A DNA stretch of 64,000 bases, taken from NCBI GenBank assembly GCA_964017045.1, contig OZ024799.1, forward strand, positions 28,717,596 to 28,781,595. Reading direction: 5' to 3'. The stretch comes from Omphiscola glabra (lineage: Eukaryota > Mollusca > Gastropoda > Lymnaeidae). A program made the position numbers and the translations under genes. The notes beneath the pieces were generated by a model. It ran no database searches and was not told where the DNA came from. It worked only from the letters and a program-made list of their open reading frames with translations. Below, one piece after another: positions 40,601 to 55,600 of the stretch. The stretch's first letter is position 1, and the number at the start of each line of letters is the position of its first letter.

Positions 40601-43600
40601 ATGTCATCCTCATGCAGGGAAAATGGGACAAATGTCCTCCTCATCCAGGGAAAATGGGACAAATGTCATCCTGATCCAGAAAAAATGGGGCAAATGTCAT
40701 CCTCATCCAGGGAAAATGGGACAAATGTCATTCTCCTTCGGGGAAAATGGGACAAATGTCATCCTGATCCAGAAAAAATGGGACAAATGTCATCCTCATC
40801 CAGGGAAAATGGGACAAATGTCATCCTCATTCGGGGGAAATGGGACAAATGTCATCCACGGAAAACCCAGGATAAAGTTAATTTCATTAAAAAATATATT
40901 ATAAAATGATTATAACTGTACAAGATCTCTTTTTTTATATACCGGTATTTGCTTATTTGTTGCCTATTAATGAATGAAAAACAATATTGAGAGGTTTGTC
41001 ACTTGCTACTAGTTGCTTCATCTTCCCATGGGTTCCATGACAAAACGACAAGTGACAAAATGACAAGGGACAAAACGACAAGTGACAAAATGACAAGGGA
41101 CAAAACGACAAGGTGACAAAACGTTTTGTCACCTTGTCGTTTTGTCACTTGTCGTTTTGTCTTTTGTCGTTTTGTCTGGTTACCCTTCCCATGCTTAGCC
41201 CGAGTTCCAGAGCACTAGCTAATAATATGCTTATTCAGCAAAAGTCTGATATTTGCGAGCCAATGTTTTTAACGACGAGCGACTAGAGGTTTGTTTCGAA
41301 AAAGAAAAAATATATTATAAATGTGAAATACATGCGTCCATAATTAATATGTGTATTTGTCTTACTATTTTGGAATTAAAAAGAAACGCTACATAATATG
41401 AAGTTAGTTTGATACGGGAACACCTTGGTGTCATCAAGTCATCATTAGTTCACAGGTTCCCAGCCCATGGGACTTGGCCTCAAAAAGGGGATTGAAAGGA
41501 TGTCAGTGGTGTCGCCGGCTAAAAAAAATAGTGATTTTAAAATATATATATATATTTTTTAAATTGGTGTCTTGAAGTTTGAGCTACAATTTTAATAATG
41601 GCAACAAATATGGCGTTACTTACAATTATTTTTTTCTGAAAAAATCTAGTTTGAATACGTTGTCAATTACAAGAATCTGACCTATTTAAAAGCCTTTTTT
41701 AAATGTACCGGGTAAGGATCACGTTGCTTCTATAGTGGTCGTGACATGACAGCATGTGCATCTTTGCTTCTATTGTGGTCGTGACATGACAGCATGTGCA
41801 TAAAAGCTGATGCCGTTAATAATTCAGCCCAGCTAACTAGATTTTAAAGATCCTGGCGTGTAGCGCCAATTTGTGACAATCTGTGACATGTGACAATCTG
41901 TGACATGCGACAACCTGTGACAAGAGACAATCTGAGACATGTGACAACCTGTGACATGCGACAATGTGTGACAATCTGTGACATGCGACAATGTGTGACA
42001 ATCTGTGCCTTAGCTGAGCAGCACAAGAAAAGTGTATTCTCAAGGTTTGTTTTTTTGAGATTTCCCGAGATGGATGCGAGGATTTCCCATGAAGTATTTT
42101 GTTGACTAAAAATTATTCGGGGTCCCTCGATCCTGGGTGGGAAACCTTGGTTGTGATCCCGTCATTATTTAAGGGCATCGAGCTACAAGATAATTGATCA
42201 CTCTCAGATACCCGACGATGTACAGCGATGGCGGGATGATGGCTTTTATTCTGACATCCAGTGGTCTCCCCGCCATACCCATAGTGTACCTACTTCCTAT
42301 GAGACTGTCCAAGCCAGCCATGTGTGTATACTTTCATTTCATGATGCGACTTTCAATAGGTAAGTGTTGATGTGAGGCTTGTTTAAAGTTGTGGAATGAC
42401 GTAAGAACACGTGTCGGTAGTTAGGACAATGCTCTTCGTGTTCAACTCTAGAGAGCTGACGCTTCAATGCTCTTCATGTTCAACTCTAGAGAGCTGACGT
42501 TATGATCTTTCAAATGCTCTTTATTTTTTTAATTGTTTTCATCGCGATATCCAAATTGGTTGACTGCGGGGTTGACTGCGGGGTTGACTGCAGGGTTGAC
42601 TGCAGGGTTGACTGCAGGGTTATATGCGGGTTTGACTGCGGCGTTGACTGCAGGGTTGACTGCAGGGACGCTGAGAAATAAACCAAGTAAAGTACAATTT
42701 ACAAACTGTTTATTTAAATATTTCCCCAATATTGGTACCACATCATCTACATTCTGTAAGGATAATATTTGGCAAATATGGTCAACAGTTTTGGGAACCC
42801 TTACATCAGAGACAACTCTTGGAATATTCAATTCGTCTCTTTAAAGTAGCGGTTCCCAACCTGTGGGTCGCGACCCCTTTGGCGGTCGAACGACCCTTAC
42901 ACAGGGGTCACCTAGGACCATCGGAAAACACATTCATGAAGTAGCAACGGAAATAATTTTATGGTTGGGGGTCTCCACAACAAGAGGAACTTATTAAAGG
43001 GTCGCGGAATTAGGAACGTTGAGAACCACTGCTTTAAAGCAATGGTCTGGCGACATGGTTTACTATTTACACCAAAATATATTTGTTTACGTCGCCTTTA
43101 ACACCCCCCCCCCCCCAAATGGTTTGCAGGGGGAAAAAAATTAACTATATTAATTGAAAATGGTTTATTCAAGTTTAATAAATTTATTTATACGGAAGAG
43201 AATCCAACTATAAAATTTGAAACCTATAAAATAAATGCCAGGAAAATAATTAATAAAATTTGCTTTATGCAACTCAATGATTCCTTTTTTTTTAAAAATA
43301 TGGAGCTGTGATCTTTCATTTTTGATACTATAACATCAGCATTGGGGGCTTGTTGGTGTCAAAGCAATTTGGATACCGGTGCTGTCTTTAAATAGTATGC
43401 GGTCCAAACGATATGTCTGCTTTGTTTTATGTTCTTGAGAGTTGGAAACCTTATTCACAAAAGTGTGTCATTGCAAAAGGGCAGCAACCCTTAGACTGCC
43501 TCATCATGTGGATTTTTGAAAGCCCTTGTGTGATTGACACCTTTGAGCATAGTATAAAACAGTAAGCGACTATACCAAAATAAAGCATGCATACAGACAA

Positions 43601-46600
43601 TCCGTGAGGTCGGTGCCAAGTCACTACTCACCACAACAGGTGAGGTCGGCGCCATGCCACTACTCACAACAGGTGAGGTCGGCGCCATGCCACTACTCAC
43701 AACAGGTGAAGTCGGCGCCATGCCACTACTCGCCACAACAGGTGAGGTCGGCGCCATGCCACTACTCACAACAGGTGAGGTCGGCGCCATGCCACTACTC
43801 ACAACAGGTGAAGTCGGCGCCATGCCACTACTCGCCACAACAGGTGAGGTCGGCGCCATGCCACTACTCACAACAGGTGAGGTCGGCGCCATGCCACTAC
43901 TCACAACAGGTGAAGTCGGCGCCATGCCACTACTCACCACAACAGGTGAGGTCGGCGCCATGCCACTACTCACAACAGGTGAGGTCGGCGCCATGCCACT
44001 ACTCACAACAGGTGAGGTCGGCGCCATGCCACTACTCACAACAGGTGAGGTCGGCGCCATGCCACTACTCGCCACATGTGGAGTGATGTGTTGCCAAAGA
44101 ATAGAGCGCGCTTTGTTTTTATTTTATTTTTTTTCTATTGTGAGCCCTGATTAACCCCCCCCCCCCCCCCCCCACACACACACATAGAAATTTTCTTCTT
44201 TATTAAAACACCATTTTGGGTAATTCACCTCGGCTCGCCAACCATATTTTAGAGGGGTTGTCACACTGTAAACAAGGTCCAGTTAAATAAGCGCTGCCTA
44301 TAAAAACATTTTTGAAATTCACGGAGAAGAAAAGAATGCAATGAATCCATTTCTTCCAGAGAATTTCCTCTTTCAAATACGAAGCACTTATAAATAATAT
44401 GAAATTTTATTCTAACGTTTTAATTTTTAGTCTATTTATTTTTTTACAAGTCTTTTGTACGTCTTCAGACGCAGTGATTCTCACAGTGTGGAAAGAGTTC
44501 ACATTTGACGCACTTCTCCCATTTGACTATAAAAACTTTATAGTTCGAGGACTGTACCCGCCATTCAACTTGTTCAAAGTGATTTACAAAGACTGCCACC
44601 TGGCCAGCAGCTATCGTGCCTCGTCCCTTGAACAATATCAGGCAACATCCTTTTTTAATAGTCTTATTAGTGAGTCTTAGTGTAAAATAGAAGTCTCTGT
44701 GAAAAAGGGGTGGGGGGGGGGGACAATTCCAAGTATGTAGGAACTTATTTTATGAAAAAGCAAATCCTATTATTCATCTTAACTGTATAACAAGAAACCT
44801 AAAGAAATCGTTAAAATTCCTTTTTATCCTATTGGTGGGTCAAAGGTTGTCATATCAGTGGGTCGTAACTTGTTTTATTGGTGGGTCACATCTTGTCCTA
44901 TTTGTGGGTCAAATGTTGTCTTATCGGTGGGTCGAAGGTTGTCTTAATGGTGGGTCATATTTGTCTTAATGATGGGTCGTAGCTTGTTCTATTGGTGGGT
45001 CACGGCTTGTCGCGTGGTGGGTCAAAGGTTGTCTTATCCGTGGGTCGAAGGTTGTCTTAATGGTGGGTCACAGCATGTCCCATTGTTGGGTCAAAGGTTG
45101 TCTTAATGGTGGGTCCTTACTTGTCCTATTGGTGGGTCAAAGCGTATCTTATTGACCCTTTGTGTTTTAGGTGGTACAGCATTTGAACCCCTCATGAACA
45201 CTAAACAAATGACACAAAAATATAGTAAGATGGTTTTCTATTTGATATCTGCAAAACTGACGTCATTTCCACAGAGCATCGACTGATTGATTATATTGTT
45301 TTCAACACCGCTCAGTTCACGTTGTGGTTCTCATGTTGTATCATTGTCGACGACAGCTCGTGGTCAGTATTCTACCCTTGTTTTATTTCTTACATTACCT
45401 AATCATAACATGTCTTTCGGCATCCATGACCGGCCTTAGCAATTTTGGCGCCCCAGGCAGCCCTACATTTTGACAAAGTTCGTGTTGTCATTAACTGTTT
45501 AAAAAGATGCTGCCAGAGAAGACAGAAGAGTTCTAAAATAGCAGTGTTTTTGTGCAAGCTAATAAATATTATAAACATAAAATATAAATGTTAGGCATAT
45601 TTTAGAAGGAACTATAAATCTGTTTGAAATTACAATGTTTTTATTGACACAGCGTATTCTAACTCTAACAAGAAAATTTCCGGCGTATTCTAACTCTAAC
45701 AAGAACATTTCCGACTTTCAGGCAGCTTCTTAAATTACAAAACAATGTTGTTTTTTATGTTAATTTGAAAAAATTGAATATTTGTAACATAACATGACAA
45801 TATTCTTCAAAGAAATTTTTCCGGCTTCTGTGGTAGCAATAATAATATGTCCATAATCTGGTCGACTGAAAACACCATTTTTACCAGACGGCATATACAC
45901 ACACACTTGAAACATGGGTGCTCTTAAATATGTTTTAAGCAATTTTGGTTTAGAAAAACTTCGTTTTCCAGTTGCAACGCTGAGTGGAATCATCGGCAAA
46001 ATTCAAAGAGAAATGTTCAGGTAAAACGTTTGGAAACAAATCCAGACATTGATTTGAGTGTAAACATTAAGAACTTTCCCTGTTGATTTCTTGCATGGCG
46101 TCCTATATAGTACACTAGAAAATAACTGATAGTTTTCTATTCGTTTAAAAATTGTGTAAATCTCTTAGAAAATGTTCAACAATTTCTTACGGTGTATTTG
46201 TAATCCTTGGCGAAATAAATATTGCTTTGCTTTTTCATTTTCCAAAAAAAAAAAAAAAAAAAAAATTATGTTCACGAATTAAGAACATTTAAGATTTTAA
46301 CACTACACCAAGCTTTAGGATTTTCAATAGAGTAGAATTATTAGATTCATTAGACTGAGTAGACTGATTAGACTCATTAGACTCATTGGACTCATTAGAC
46401 TGATTAGACTCATAACAAATCTGCCTTTTCTTGGGACGAAATCTCAACTTTTTTGTTTGTTGACAAACTGGTTCAACGTCAAAGTTTCTGCATTGCAATC
46501 TGTGTGTCTTGAAAACCTTTGTCTCTGTTGGTATTAAAAAATGTGTGTGCTACTTCGGAAAGTCTAATGTCGTTTCAAAGAAATACGTTTCTAAAAATGC

Positions 46601-49600
46601 ATTACGCAAAGAAAGGCTGTGAAGAATTCGAATCAGGCATTCTATGAAGCCAAATGGCTCAAGTTTCAGGCATTCTATGAAGCCAAATGGCTCAAGTTTC
46701 AGGCATTCTATGAAGCCAAATGGCTCAAGTTTCAGGCATTCTATGAAGCCAAATGGCTCAAGTTTCAGGCATTCTATGAAGCCAAATGTCTCAAGTTTCA
46801 GGCATTCTATGAAGCCAAATGGCTCAAGTTTCAGGCATTCTATGAAGCCAAATGGCTCAAGTTTCAGGCATTCTATGAAGCCAAATGGCTCAAGTTTCAG
46901 GCATTCTATGAAGCCAAATGGCTCAAGTTAAATGTGGAAGAAATTTTTAATTTATTTCATTATTTTTTTATTTTTTTTTTGGAAAATATTTTTCTGCACA
47001 GAATTTCTTTGCTATGTGCATTTTAAGAAACTTAAATTATTTTCTACTTTTTAGTGTGTTTAAACTCGTCTTTAAAAGAAAGTATTTCTTAAAAGTTGTT
47101 AAAACATTTTTTTTTATTTCCAATTTTGTAGTTTTCAAATTTTAATCTGTAAATTATCCACTGAAGAAAAAGTATTCAATTTTTTAAACAATGAATGCTT
47201 TCAAAAGCGCGGGTTAAATTACTTAATTTTTATACCCCTGATCGCGTGGCGTCCGTTGATCCGGATCTAATTGCCCTGGTTCCCTGCCCCTACTCAGAGG
47301 CGTAGCGAGAGTGTATGGCGCCCGGGGACAAGATTAGCGCCCGGTGACGAGATGCTTTTTAAAGCGCCCCCTTTTCTTTTTTTCAACCCTCAAACCCATT
47401 ATTTTCACCAATAAAGTAATATCAAAGCACATTTTTGCGCCCCTAACTAGCCAGCGCCCGGGGACATCTGTCCCTCCCTGCCCCCCCTCGCTACTCCTAC
47501 ATTTATGACGTCTTGAATATTGGAAGCGAATCATGGGTTGTTGTTGTTTTTTTTAATTTCGTTTACCTTTTCTGCTTATCCCGTCATTCCCCACCACAAC
47601 CACCCTCCTCCCTCGTCCCAGCAAACCAGAGCTCTCACATTGTGTCAGCAACTCCGATGCAGGCGGACAAAGACATTTTGCTATGCAAACAAGCCTGACG
47701 TGATCGTGATTGGAAAGAAAGTCTTTGAATTTAATTTCCTATAATCACTCTCTCCGCGCATTAGTTTTTGTGATCACGGTCTTATTGCCCCCCCCCCCCC
47801 ATTTTGACAATAAGTACCTCAATAAATGTACTCATTTACCTTTTTTCCCCCTCCAAAATCAAAGTAAAATTTCATGTTAGTAAATCCATTCTAGCAGCTA
47901 AAATACTCTTAGAGGAAAAATATTTTTTTTTTGCAAACCCTAAAAACAAAGTTTATCGTCTAAATTCGAGCCCTGTGGGGGGGGGGGGGGGCTGAAAAGT
48001 TGACACAATGTGCATACAAGTAACGCACTTTATAAAAATCCAAATTAGCCCCCTTCCCCCCCCCCCCCCCCAACCTCGAAACTGCAAATTTTTTCAGTTT
48101 TTCACGCCTCTGAATTATAATAATTTCTAATCACCCACCCGATATTACACAGCAGATTTATTTACCCAAATACTTCAGAAAAAAAAAAATGAAAATCGGA
48201 GGCACCAAATGCATTTGCAATATTTTAAAAAAAATAATCTCATTTAGAGCAGTTTTCTGGAATTTTATTTCGTGAAATCGGTCTCATCATATTTCCTTCA
48301 TCTCCTACTTGAAAAAACATAAACAAATTATTTTGAGGGGAAGGGATGGGGCTGAAAATTTGATAGAGTGTGTTGTCATCGACACCTAGTCTTTGTGGCA
48401 AGTTTCAGCTTGATAGGCCGACGGGAAGCGGGTCAATTAGCCTTCCGCAGATTTTGCCAGCTGCGAAAAAAATAGAAGTCAATATAAAGTATTTTTAAAA
48501 AAAAAGTATTGGTTCAAATAACTTTAAAGCTGTTCAATCGGCGTGTAATCTGTAAACAAAGAATATCTCACTTAACCACAGAGCTCCCCACACTTAACCA
48601 CAGAGCTCTCCACACTTAACCACAGAGCTCTCCACACTTAACCACAGAGCTCCCCACACTTAACCACAGAGCTCTCCAAACTTAACCACAGAGCTCCCCG
48701 TACCGAGTCATTGAAAGAATTTATAAGTTCTAAAAAACACATTAAAAAATTTCTTCTAATTCAATTATTGTTGGTGGTAAAAAAAAATGAATGAAGCATT
48801 CCCCCTTAAATTTATAATCAGTCAACGCCGTTAAAGTTTTCAAACAATCATACATTTTAAAAAATATCTATTTGTTTGAGATGTCCAATTATTTCATTTA
48901 AAAATACTATCTGTACCACCGTACAGCCACGTTTAGACTAATTTGGCACCCTTCAGCCTATCACGGACGATTCAATCAATAAAATATAGTTTACGCTCAT
49001 TTGGTATTTAAAACTTTTGTTTAGGATCAAAATGTGGCCCCTAGAACTCGGCGCTACAGGCAGCCGCTCGTACAAAAGGCCGGCAGTATGAGCAACTATA
49101 CTCTTATATACTAGATATAACCCGCCAAAAATTGGCGGCAGGGCAGCCATGCGTGAACTTCCCATCTATTAAAGTTACTTGACAAAACATGAAGTCAAGT
49201 AACGCACATTTAAGAATCCGAATTCTACACCAATGCCCTTCATTAACATCCCTGCACACTTTTTATTTCACGCCCATGAACTATACTAAATATTCTGATG
49301 TCCAAACCACATCTAAATTTTTTTTTACACCATGGCATGCTTAAATTGAGACGCTTTCTTTTTCCGAAAAGAAAATATTACGTGCCAAACGAAGTTGCGT
49401 TACATAAAAGATATAGGCCTATATCATTTAGCGTATTTTTTGCGCGCTTTTGAACTCATTATTGAACCATACTTTCTTTCAAACATTTAGAATTAGTTGT
49501 AATATACCCTCCATATCAAAGTCGCTGATTAGGAAGCAGTCTAGTAGAAAGCAGACTAAGCATTCCACGTGTCAAACCAGAAGAGTAATAAATATAAGAG

Positions 49601-52600
49601 ATACTACACTAATTTACTCTACAGTAAAATAGTTTACAGAAAAATATATAACAGTAAAATATATAAAAGAATAAGATTTCAAAGACATTCCTGACAACAT
49701 TCCCCTGGTCTTATTTTAAGGGACCATTTTAAAAAGGCGCTGAAACAATGCTTTTGTCGCTGGACAAGGGAGATCAAAAGTGAGATAGCGTCAAAGACAT
49801 TTCTGGATCGAGATAAACTTGGACTCAAGGGTAAGTGACGCCATGCAGCCATGCATGTCAGCCTGTAAGTGACGTCATGTAGGTAAGCTTAGGCTTATGG
49901 TAAGTGACATAAATTATAATTTAACATGTTTGTATAAAATTGCCCCCCCCCCCTCTTTTCCGGAGTGTTGCTCCGTTACCGTCCCTGACAAGCTTTATAT
50001 GACGTCACACACGACATTTTTAAAAAATTTTGTTGGTGCAACGGGATGAACGTGAAAGCTAGGTCCCACTGCTTCATATGTGTCAGTCGTATGTGTCAGT
50101 CATGTGTGTCAGTCATATGTGTCAGTCATTTGTGTCCGTCATGTGTCAACCATATGTATCAGTCATGTGTGTCGGTCATTTGTGTCAGTGTTATGTGTTA
50201 GTCATGTGAGTCCGTCATGTGTCAGTCGTATATGTCAGTCATGTGTGTCAGTCATATGTGTCAGTCGTATGTGTCAGTCACGCATTTCAATCATATGTAT
50301 CAGTCATATGTATCAATCATATGCGTCAGTCATATGTATCAGCCATGTCGTTCGCTGCCTCATATGTGTCCGCCACGTCAGTCACTGCCTCATATGTGTC
50401 AGTCATATGTCAGACATATCTGTCAGCCATGTCGTTCACTGCCTCATATGTGTCAGTCATATATGTCAGCCAAGTCATTCACTGCCTCATATGTGTCAGT
50501 CATATGTGTCAGTCACGTGTCAGTCATATCTGTCAGCCATGTCATTCGCCTAGGTTTGTTTAAGGAGATAAGCTGTAGAGCTTCTTATCGATCCAAAATG
50601 TACGTTATGAGTAGAGCTTGAAGAGAGCTGGAACCAGGCAACGTCCTGACAGCATGTAGAATATTTAGATCTAATTATGCATTACAGGATTTCTGGAAAT
50701 TATTGGGGGAAAAAAGCCTGTTGACGTGTTCCTGGAGGAATACGAGGGAGAATGTTTCGGCCTGTTGGGTCCCCGGATGTCCGGGAAGACAGCCATCGTT
50801 AAGTTGATCACGGGATGCTATGTCACAAGTGACAGCAATAAACCCCACGTAGCCTCCAGGGTGAGTATGGTACAGCGGGAACTTTGAGATGGTACAGCGG
50901 GAACTTTGAGATGGTACAGCGGGAACTTCTAAGTAGCCTACTGGGTGAGTATGGTACAGCGGGAACTTTGAGATGGTACAGCGGGAACTTTGAGATGGTA
51001 CAGCGGGAACTTTGAGATGGTACAGCGGGAACTTTGAGATGGTACAGCGGGAACTTTGAGATGGTACAGCGGGAACTTTGAGATGGTACAGCGGGAACTT
51101 TGAGATGGTACAGCGGGAACTTTGAGATATCAGTTTGGTCTAACGTTGTCCACAGACGATTGGGGGTATACGACACAGTTTTCATGAAATTCTGAGAGTG
51201 GGTTAGATTTAGGGTAGACTGACTATGCCGAGTTCTAAAAACAAGGGCAGTTTGAATCGTTCATCAAATGGAATCACTCATCAAATTGAATCACCCATAA
51301 GATTGAATAAATCATCACATTGAATCACTCATCACATTGAATCACTCATCACATTGAATCGCTCATTACATTGAATCACTCATCACATTGAATCGCTCAT
51401 TACATTGAATCACTCATCACATTGAATCGCTCATCCATCACAATAAATCACTCATCACATTGAATCGCTCATCCATCACAATAAATCACTCATCACATTG
51501 AATCACTCATCACATTGAATCACACATCACATTGAATCACTCATCACATTGAATCACTCATCACATTGAATCACTCATCACATTGAATCACACGTCACAA
51601 TGAATCACTCATCACATTGAATCACTCATCACATTGAATCACTCATCACATTGAATCACTCATCACATTGAATCACTCATCACATTGAATCACTCATCAC
51701 ATTGAATCACACATCACAATGAATCACTCATCACATTGAATCACACATCACAATGAATCACTCATCACATTGAATCACTCATCAAATTGAATCACTCATC
51801 ACATTGAATCACTCATCAAATTGAATCACTCATCAAATTGAATCACTCATCACATTGAATCACTCATCACATTGAATCACTCATCACATTGAATCACTCA
51901 TCAAATTGAATCACTCATCACATTAAAGCACTCATCATCGCAGTTATCGTTGAGTATTTTCCTTCCCTTTCCATCATTTCTGTGACAACACGTCTGTGAA
52001 AATGCGCACTTTTTAACGTTTTCTCAGCATGCACATTGTAATCACAGTTTGAATTCGTTCACTTGAACATTAATGTCATGTTCATTTTTGTTTTTTTACT
52101 TGTTTCTTTAAAAATATCTGTTCTGCTAGTTGTAAATCGATTGCTCTATCTTCCATATTGGCTGCCGTTGATAGAGACGTGCACATCTTTAAATGTGTCA
52201 TTGGGTTATAAGACAACCAGTGGCGTAGCTAGGGTTATTGCCGCCCTCGGCAGGCCAAGATATTTTTACACCTTCCTACCACGCAAAAAAAAAATAACTC
52301 CACAGTTGGCCAAATATGCCACCACTCGATAAAAAGTAAAAAGTTCCTCCCGGGGGTGGAACACCACCTTCCTGCGCCACCGATGAAAATAATCAGACGA
52401 TAGCATGATGCGAACTCCCCTATGACTATGAGCCGTGGGACGGTCTTCGATGGTAGACGAAAATAAAAGTGACGATTGTGACAAGATGTGTTCAAACAAA
52501 ATGTTTAATCTGGAAACTAGTGATTTGGTAAACAGGAAGCCATGTTGATAGCTTTGGGGGTTCTCCTTACTTCATAAAAATGAGAAGCAAGGTTTAAGCA

Positions 52601-55600
52601 AGAAATAAAGTATTTGTAAACCAATGATATTAAAAAATTATGAGATTTAAATGTTATTTCATTCGATCATTCGTAACATTGATAGGGCATGATAGGTTTA
52701 AAGCCCATGTCACAAGATCAAGGTGTTCTGTCCCCAAGTTGAGACGACTGAGTTAAAGTCCATGTCACAAGATCAAGGTGTTCTGTCCCCAAGTTGAGAC
52801 GACTGAGTTAAAGTCCATGTCACAAGATCAAGGTGTTCTGTCCCCAAGTTGAGACGACTGAGTTAAAGTCCATGTCACAAGATCAAGGTGTTCTGTCCCC
52901 AAGTTGAGACGACTGAGTTAAAGTCCGTGTCACAAGATCAAGGTGTTCTGTCCCCAAGTTGAGACGACTGAGTTAAAGTCCGTGTCACAAGATCAAGGTG
53001 TTCTGTCCCCAAGTTGAGACGACTGAGTTAAAGTCCATGTCACAAGATCAAGATGTTCTGTCCCCAAGTTGAGACGACTGAGTTAAAGTCCATGTCACAA
53101 GATCAAGGTGTTCTGTCCCCAAGTTGAGACGACTGAGTTAAAGTCCGTGTCACAAGATCAAGGTGTTCTGTCCCCAAGTTGAGACGACTGAGTTAAAGTC
53201 CGTGTCACAAGATCAAGGTGTTCTGTCCCCAAGTTGAGACGACTGAGTTAAAGTCCGTGTCACAAGATCAAGGTGTTCTGTCCCCAAGTTGAGACGACTG
53301 AGTTAAAGTCCGTGTCACAAGATCAAGGTGTTCTGTCCCCAAGTTGAGACGACTGAGTTAAAGTCCATGTCACAAGATCAAGGTGTTCTGTCCCCAAGTT
53401 GAGACGACTGAGTTAAAGTCCATGTCACAAGATCAAGGTGTTCTGTCCCCAAGTTGAGACGACTGAGTTAAAGTCCGTGTCACAAGATCAAGGTGTCCTG
53501 TCCCCAAGTTGAGACGACTGAGTTAAAGTCCATGTCACAAGATCAAGGTGTTCTGTCCCCAAGTTGAGACGACTGAGTTAAAGTCCATGTCACAAGATCA
53601 AGGTGTTCTGTTCCAAGTTGAGACGACTGAGTTAAAGTCCATGTCACAAGATCAAGGTGTTCTGTCCCCAAGTTGAGACGACTGAGTTAAAGTCCGTGTC
53701 ACAAGATCAAGGTGTTCTGTCCCCAAGTTGAGACGACTGAGTTAAAGTCCATGTCACAAGATCAAGGTGTTCTGTACCCAAGTTGAGACGACTGAGTTAA
53801 AGTCCATGTCACAAGATCAAGGTGTTCTGTTCCAAGTTGAGACGACTGAGTTAAAGTCCATGTCACAAGATCAAGGTGTTCTGTCCCCAAGTTGAGACGA
53901 CTGAGTTAAAGTCCATGTCCCAACATCAAGGTGTTCTGTCCCCAAGTTGAGACGCTTGCCGCACCACTCGAATGTTTTTTAATATCTTTTTTTTTTTGGC
54001 GTTCATTGACGTAGCTAAAGGGGGGCGAGGGGGTAGATATCCCCGGGAACCAAACTAGTGGGGATTCTTAAATTGTGATATTTGAGTTATTAAAGTAGGG
54101 GGTTTCAGATTTAAAAGGTGGACTACAACATGGGATATTAGCCCTCATCTTTTCTTCTCCACTCACTTGGTTGGCTACAACGTGGGATATTATGCCTCAT
54201 CTTTTCTTCTCCACACACTAGGTGGGCTACAACATGGGATATTGCCCCCAGAAATGTGCCGCCATGGATGAGATGACGGGGCGGGAAACGCTGAAGATGT
54301 ACGGTAAACTGCGCGGCTTGCCACCCGGAGACATGAAGGAAAAAGTTGATGACCTCATTGACTTACTCGGTCTCTCCAGAGTGGCTAACGTCACGTGCGC
54401 CCATTACAGGTTTGGAAATGTCTTTTATCATATCATCATTTCTATAACAACAAATGCCGTGCACACACCAGTTTCTGCTTTTTTACAAAAACCTTTAAAT
54501 CTAGCAAAATTGCATCTATTTGATTTGGCCCCGGCACGGATTTAACTTTGCCAAAACATCATCAGTAAAGGTGCGGGAGGGGGGGGCACAGAATTATTTC
54601 TAAATGCCGGGTATACACTTTTAATTTAGTTTTACATCATCTTCCAAAATAACTACGGACGACCATGATTGTGATTGTAACTGTGATTGTGATTGTAACT
54701 GTGATTGTGATTATGACTGTGATTGTGACTGCGGTTGTGATTGTAACTGTGATTGCGATTATAACTGTGATTGTGACTGTGGTTGTGATTGCGATTATGA
54801 CTGTGATTGTGACTGATTTTGGTTGCGACTGTGATTGTGACTCTAACTGTGATTGTGACTCTGGTTGTGACTGATTTTGGTTGTGACTGTGACTCTAACT
54901 GTGATTGTGACTGTGGTTGTGATTGTGACTTTGATTGGGATTGTGACTGTGATTGTGACTGCGATTGTGATTGTTAATTTTAATGTGACTGTGACTGTGA
55001 CTACGAGTGTGACTGATTGTGACTATGATGGTACTTGCGATTGTGACTGTGATTGTGACTGTGATTGTAATTGTGACTGTGATTGCCATGTGATTAAAAT
55101 CTGATGAAAGCTCAATGTGCCAGTTAAGAAAGCAAGAACAGCTTTTTTATTATTACGGACTATATTAATATGGAGAAATTAATCTCTTATTCAAGTGTAT
55201 GGCTCGTTCCAAAACAGTACATAACAAAAGACGATACCAAATGATAACTACAACTACAAAGAATACGATACTGAAGCAGGGCTAATTACAATTAATAAGT
55301 TTTAATGTGTGTTAATTATAATAAATTACAAAAATCAACAGAATATGATTGAAACTATTGACTTACAGTTTGGCTGGTACCGGTACGAGGTTTTACAAAA
55401 ATACAATGTGCAAAAGTTTACAATGAGGAAAAGAAATCTATACACACACAGTAAACAAAGCACTGTGTAGTAGCCCAATAATAACACACGCTCCACGTCT
55501 CGTGATAAATGATCTGCTCTCTCTTCATTCAATCTTCGGCCTTTTTATAGTCTGTTTCAGAGGATTCCAGAAACGCCTTACGCATTGTTTTGCTTTCCAG

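Larger units (their letters stand above)
39395..42225 (+). other. Intron with arrays and a foldback element
   Basis: 2.8-kb intron. It has poly-C tracts at about 39770 and 39960, an 11-bp array, a 31-bp array, a foldback element (41031-41184) and a short repeat at 41870-42006. No coding sequence is supported. Confidence 0.75.
42360..44450 (+). other. Intron with SPIN-like MITE and arrays
   Basis: 2.1-kb intron. It holds a 12-bp array, a SPIN-like hAT element (42847-43031), AT-rich sequence, a 33/36-bp array and a poly-C/CA tract at about 44154-44184. Confidence 0.75.
45363..49720 (+). other. Long intron
   Basis: 4.4 kb. It contains a 31-bp duplication (about 45650-45712), an A run at 46244-46264, arrays at 46330-46412, 46630-46930 and 48575-48705, a GCGCCCGG-rich dispersed piece (about 47295-47500), repeat A copies (47990-48130 and 49115-49500), repeat B (48300-48465) and many poly-C/poly-G tracts. 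No exon is recognised. Confidence 0.7.

Noticed and set aside
43491..44154. Long frames on both strands over the 33/36-bp array
   Set aside because: The period is a multiple of three, so frames stay open by default. They lie within an intron of the traced gene.
46619..47026. Frame of [11 protein letters not shown] repeats
   Set aside because: 33-bp array; no acceptor in phase with neighbouring exons and no family match.
50080..50621. Cys/Val/Ser-rich frames ([13 protein letters not shown] type)
   Set aside because: Low-complexity translation of TGTGTCAGTC repeats.
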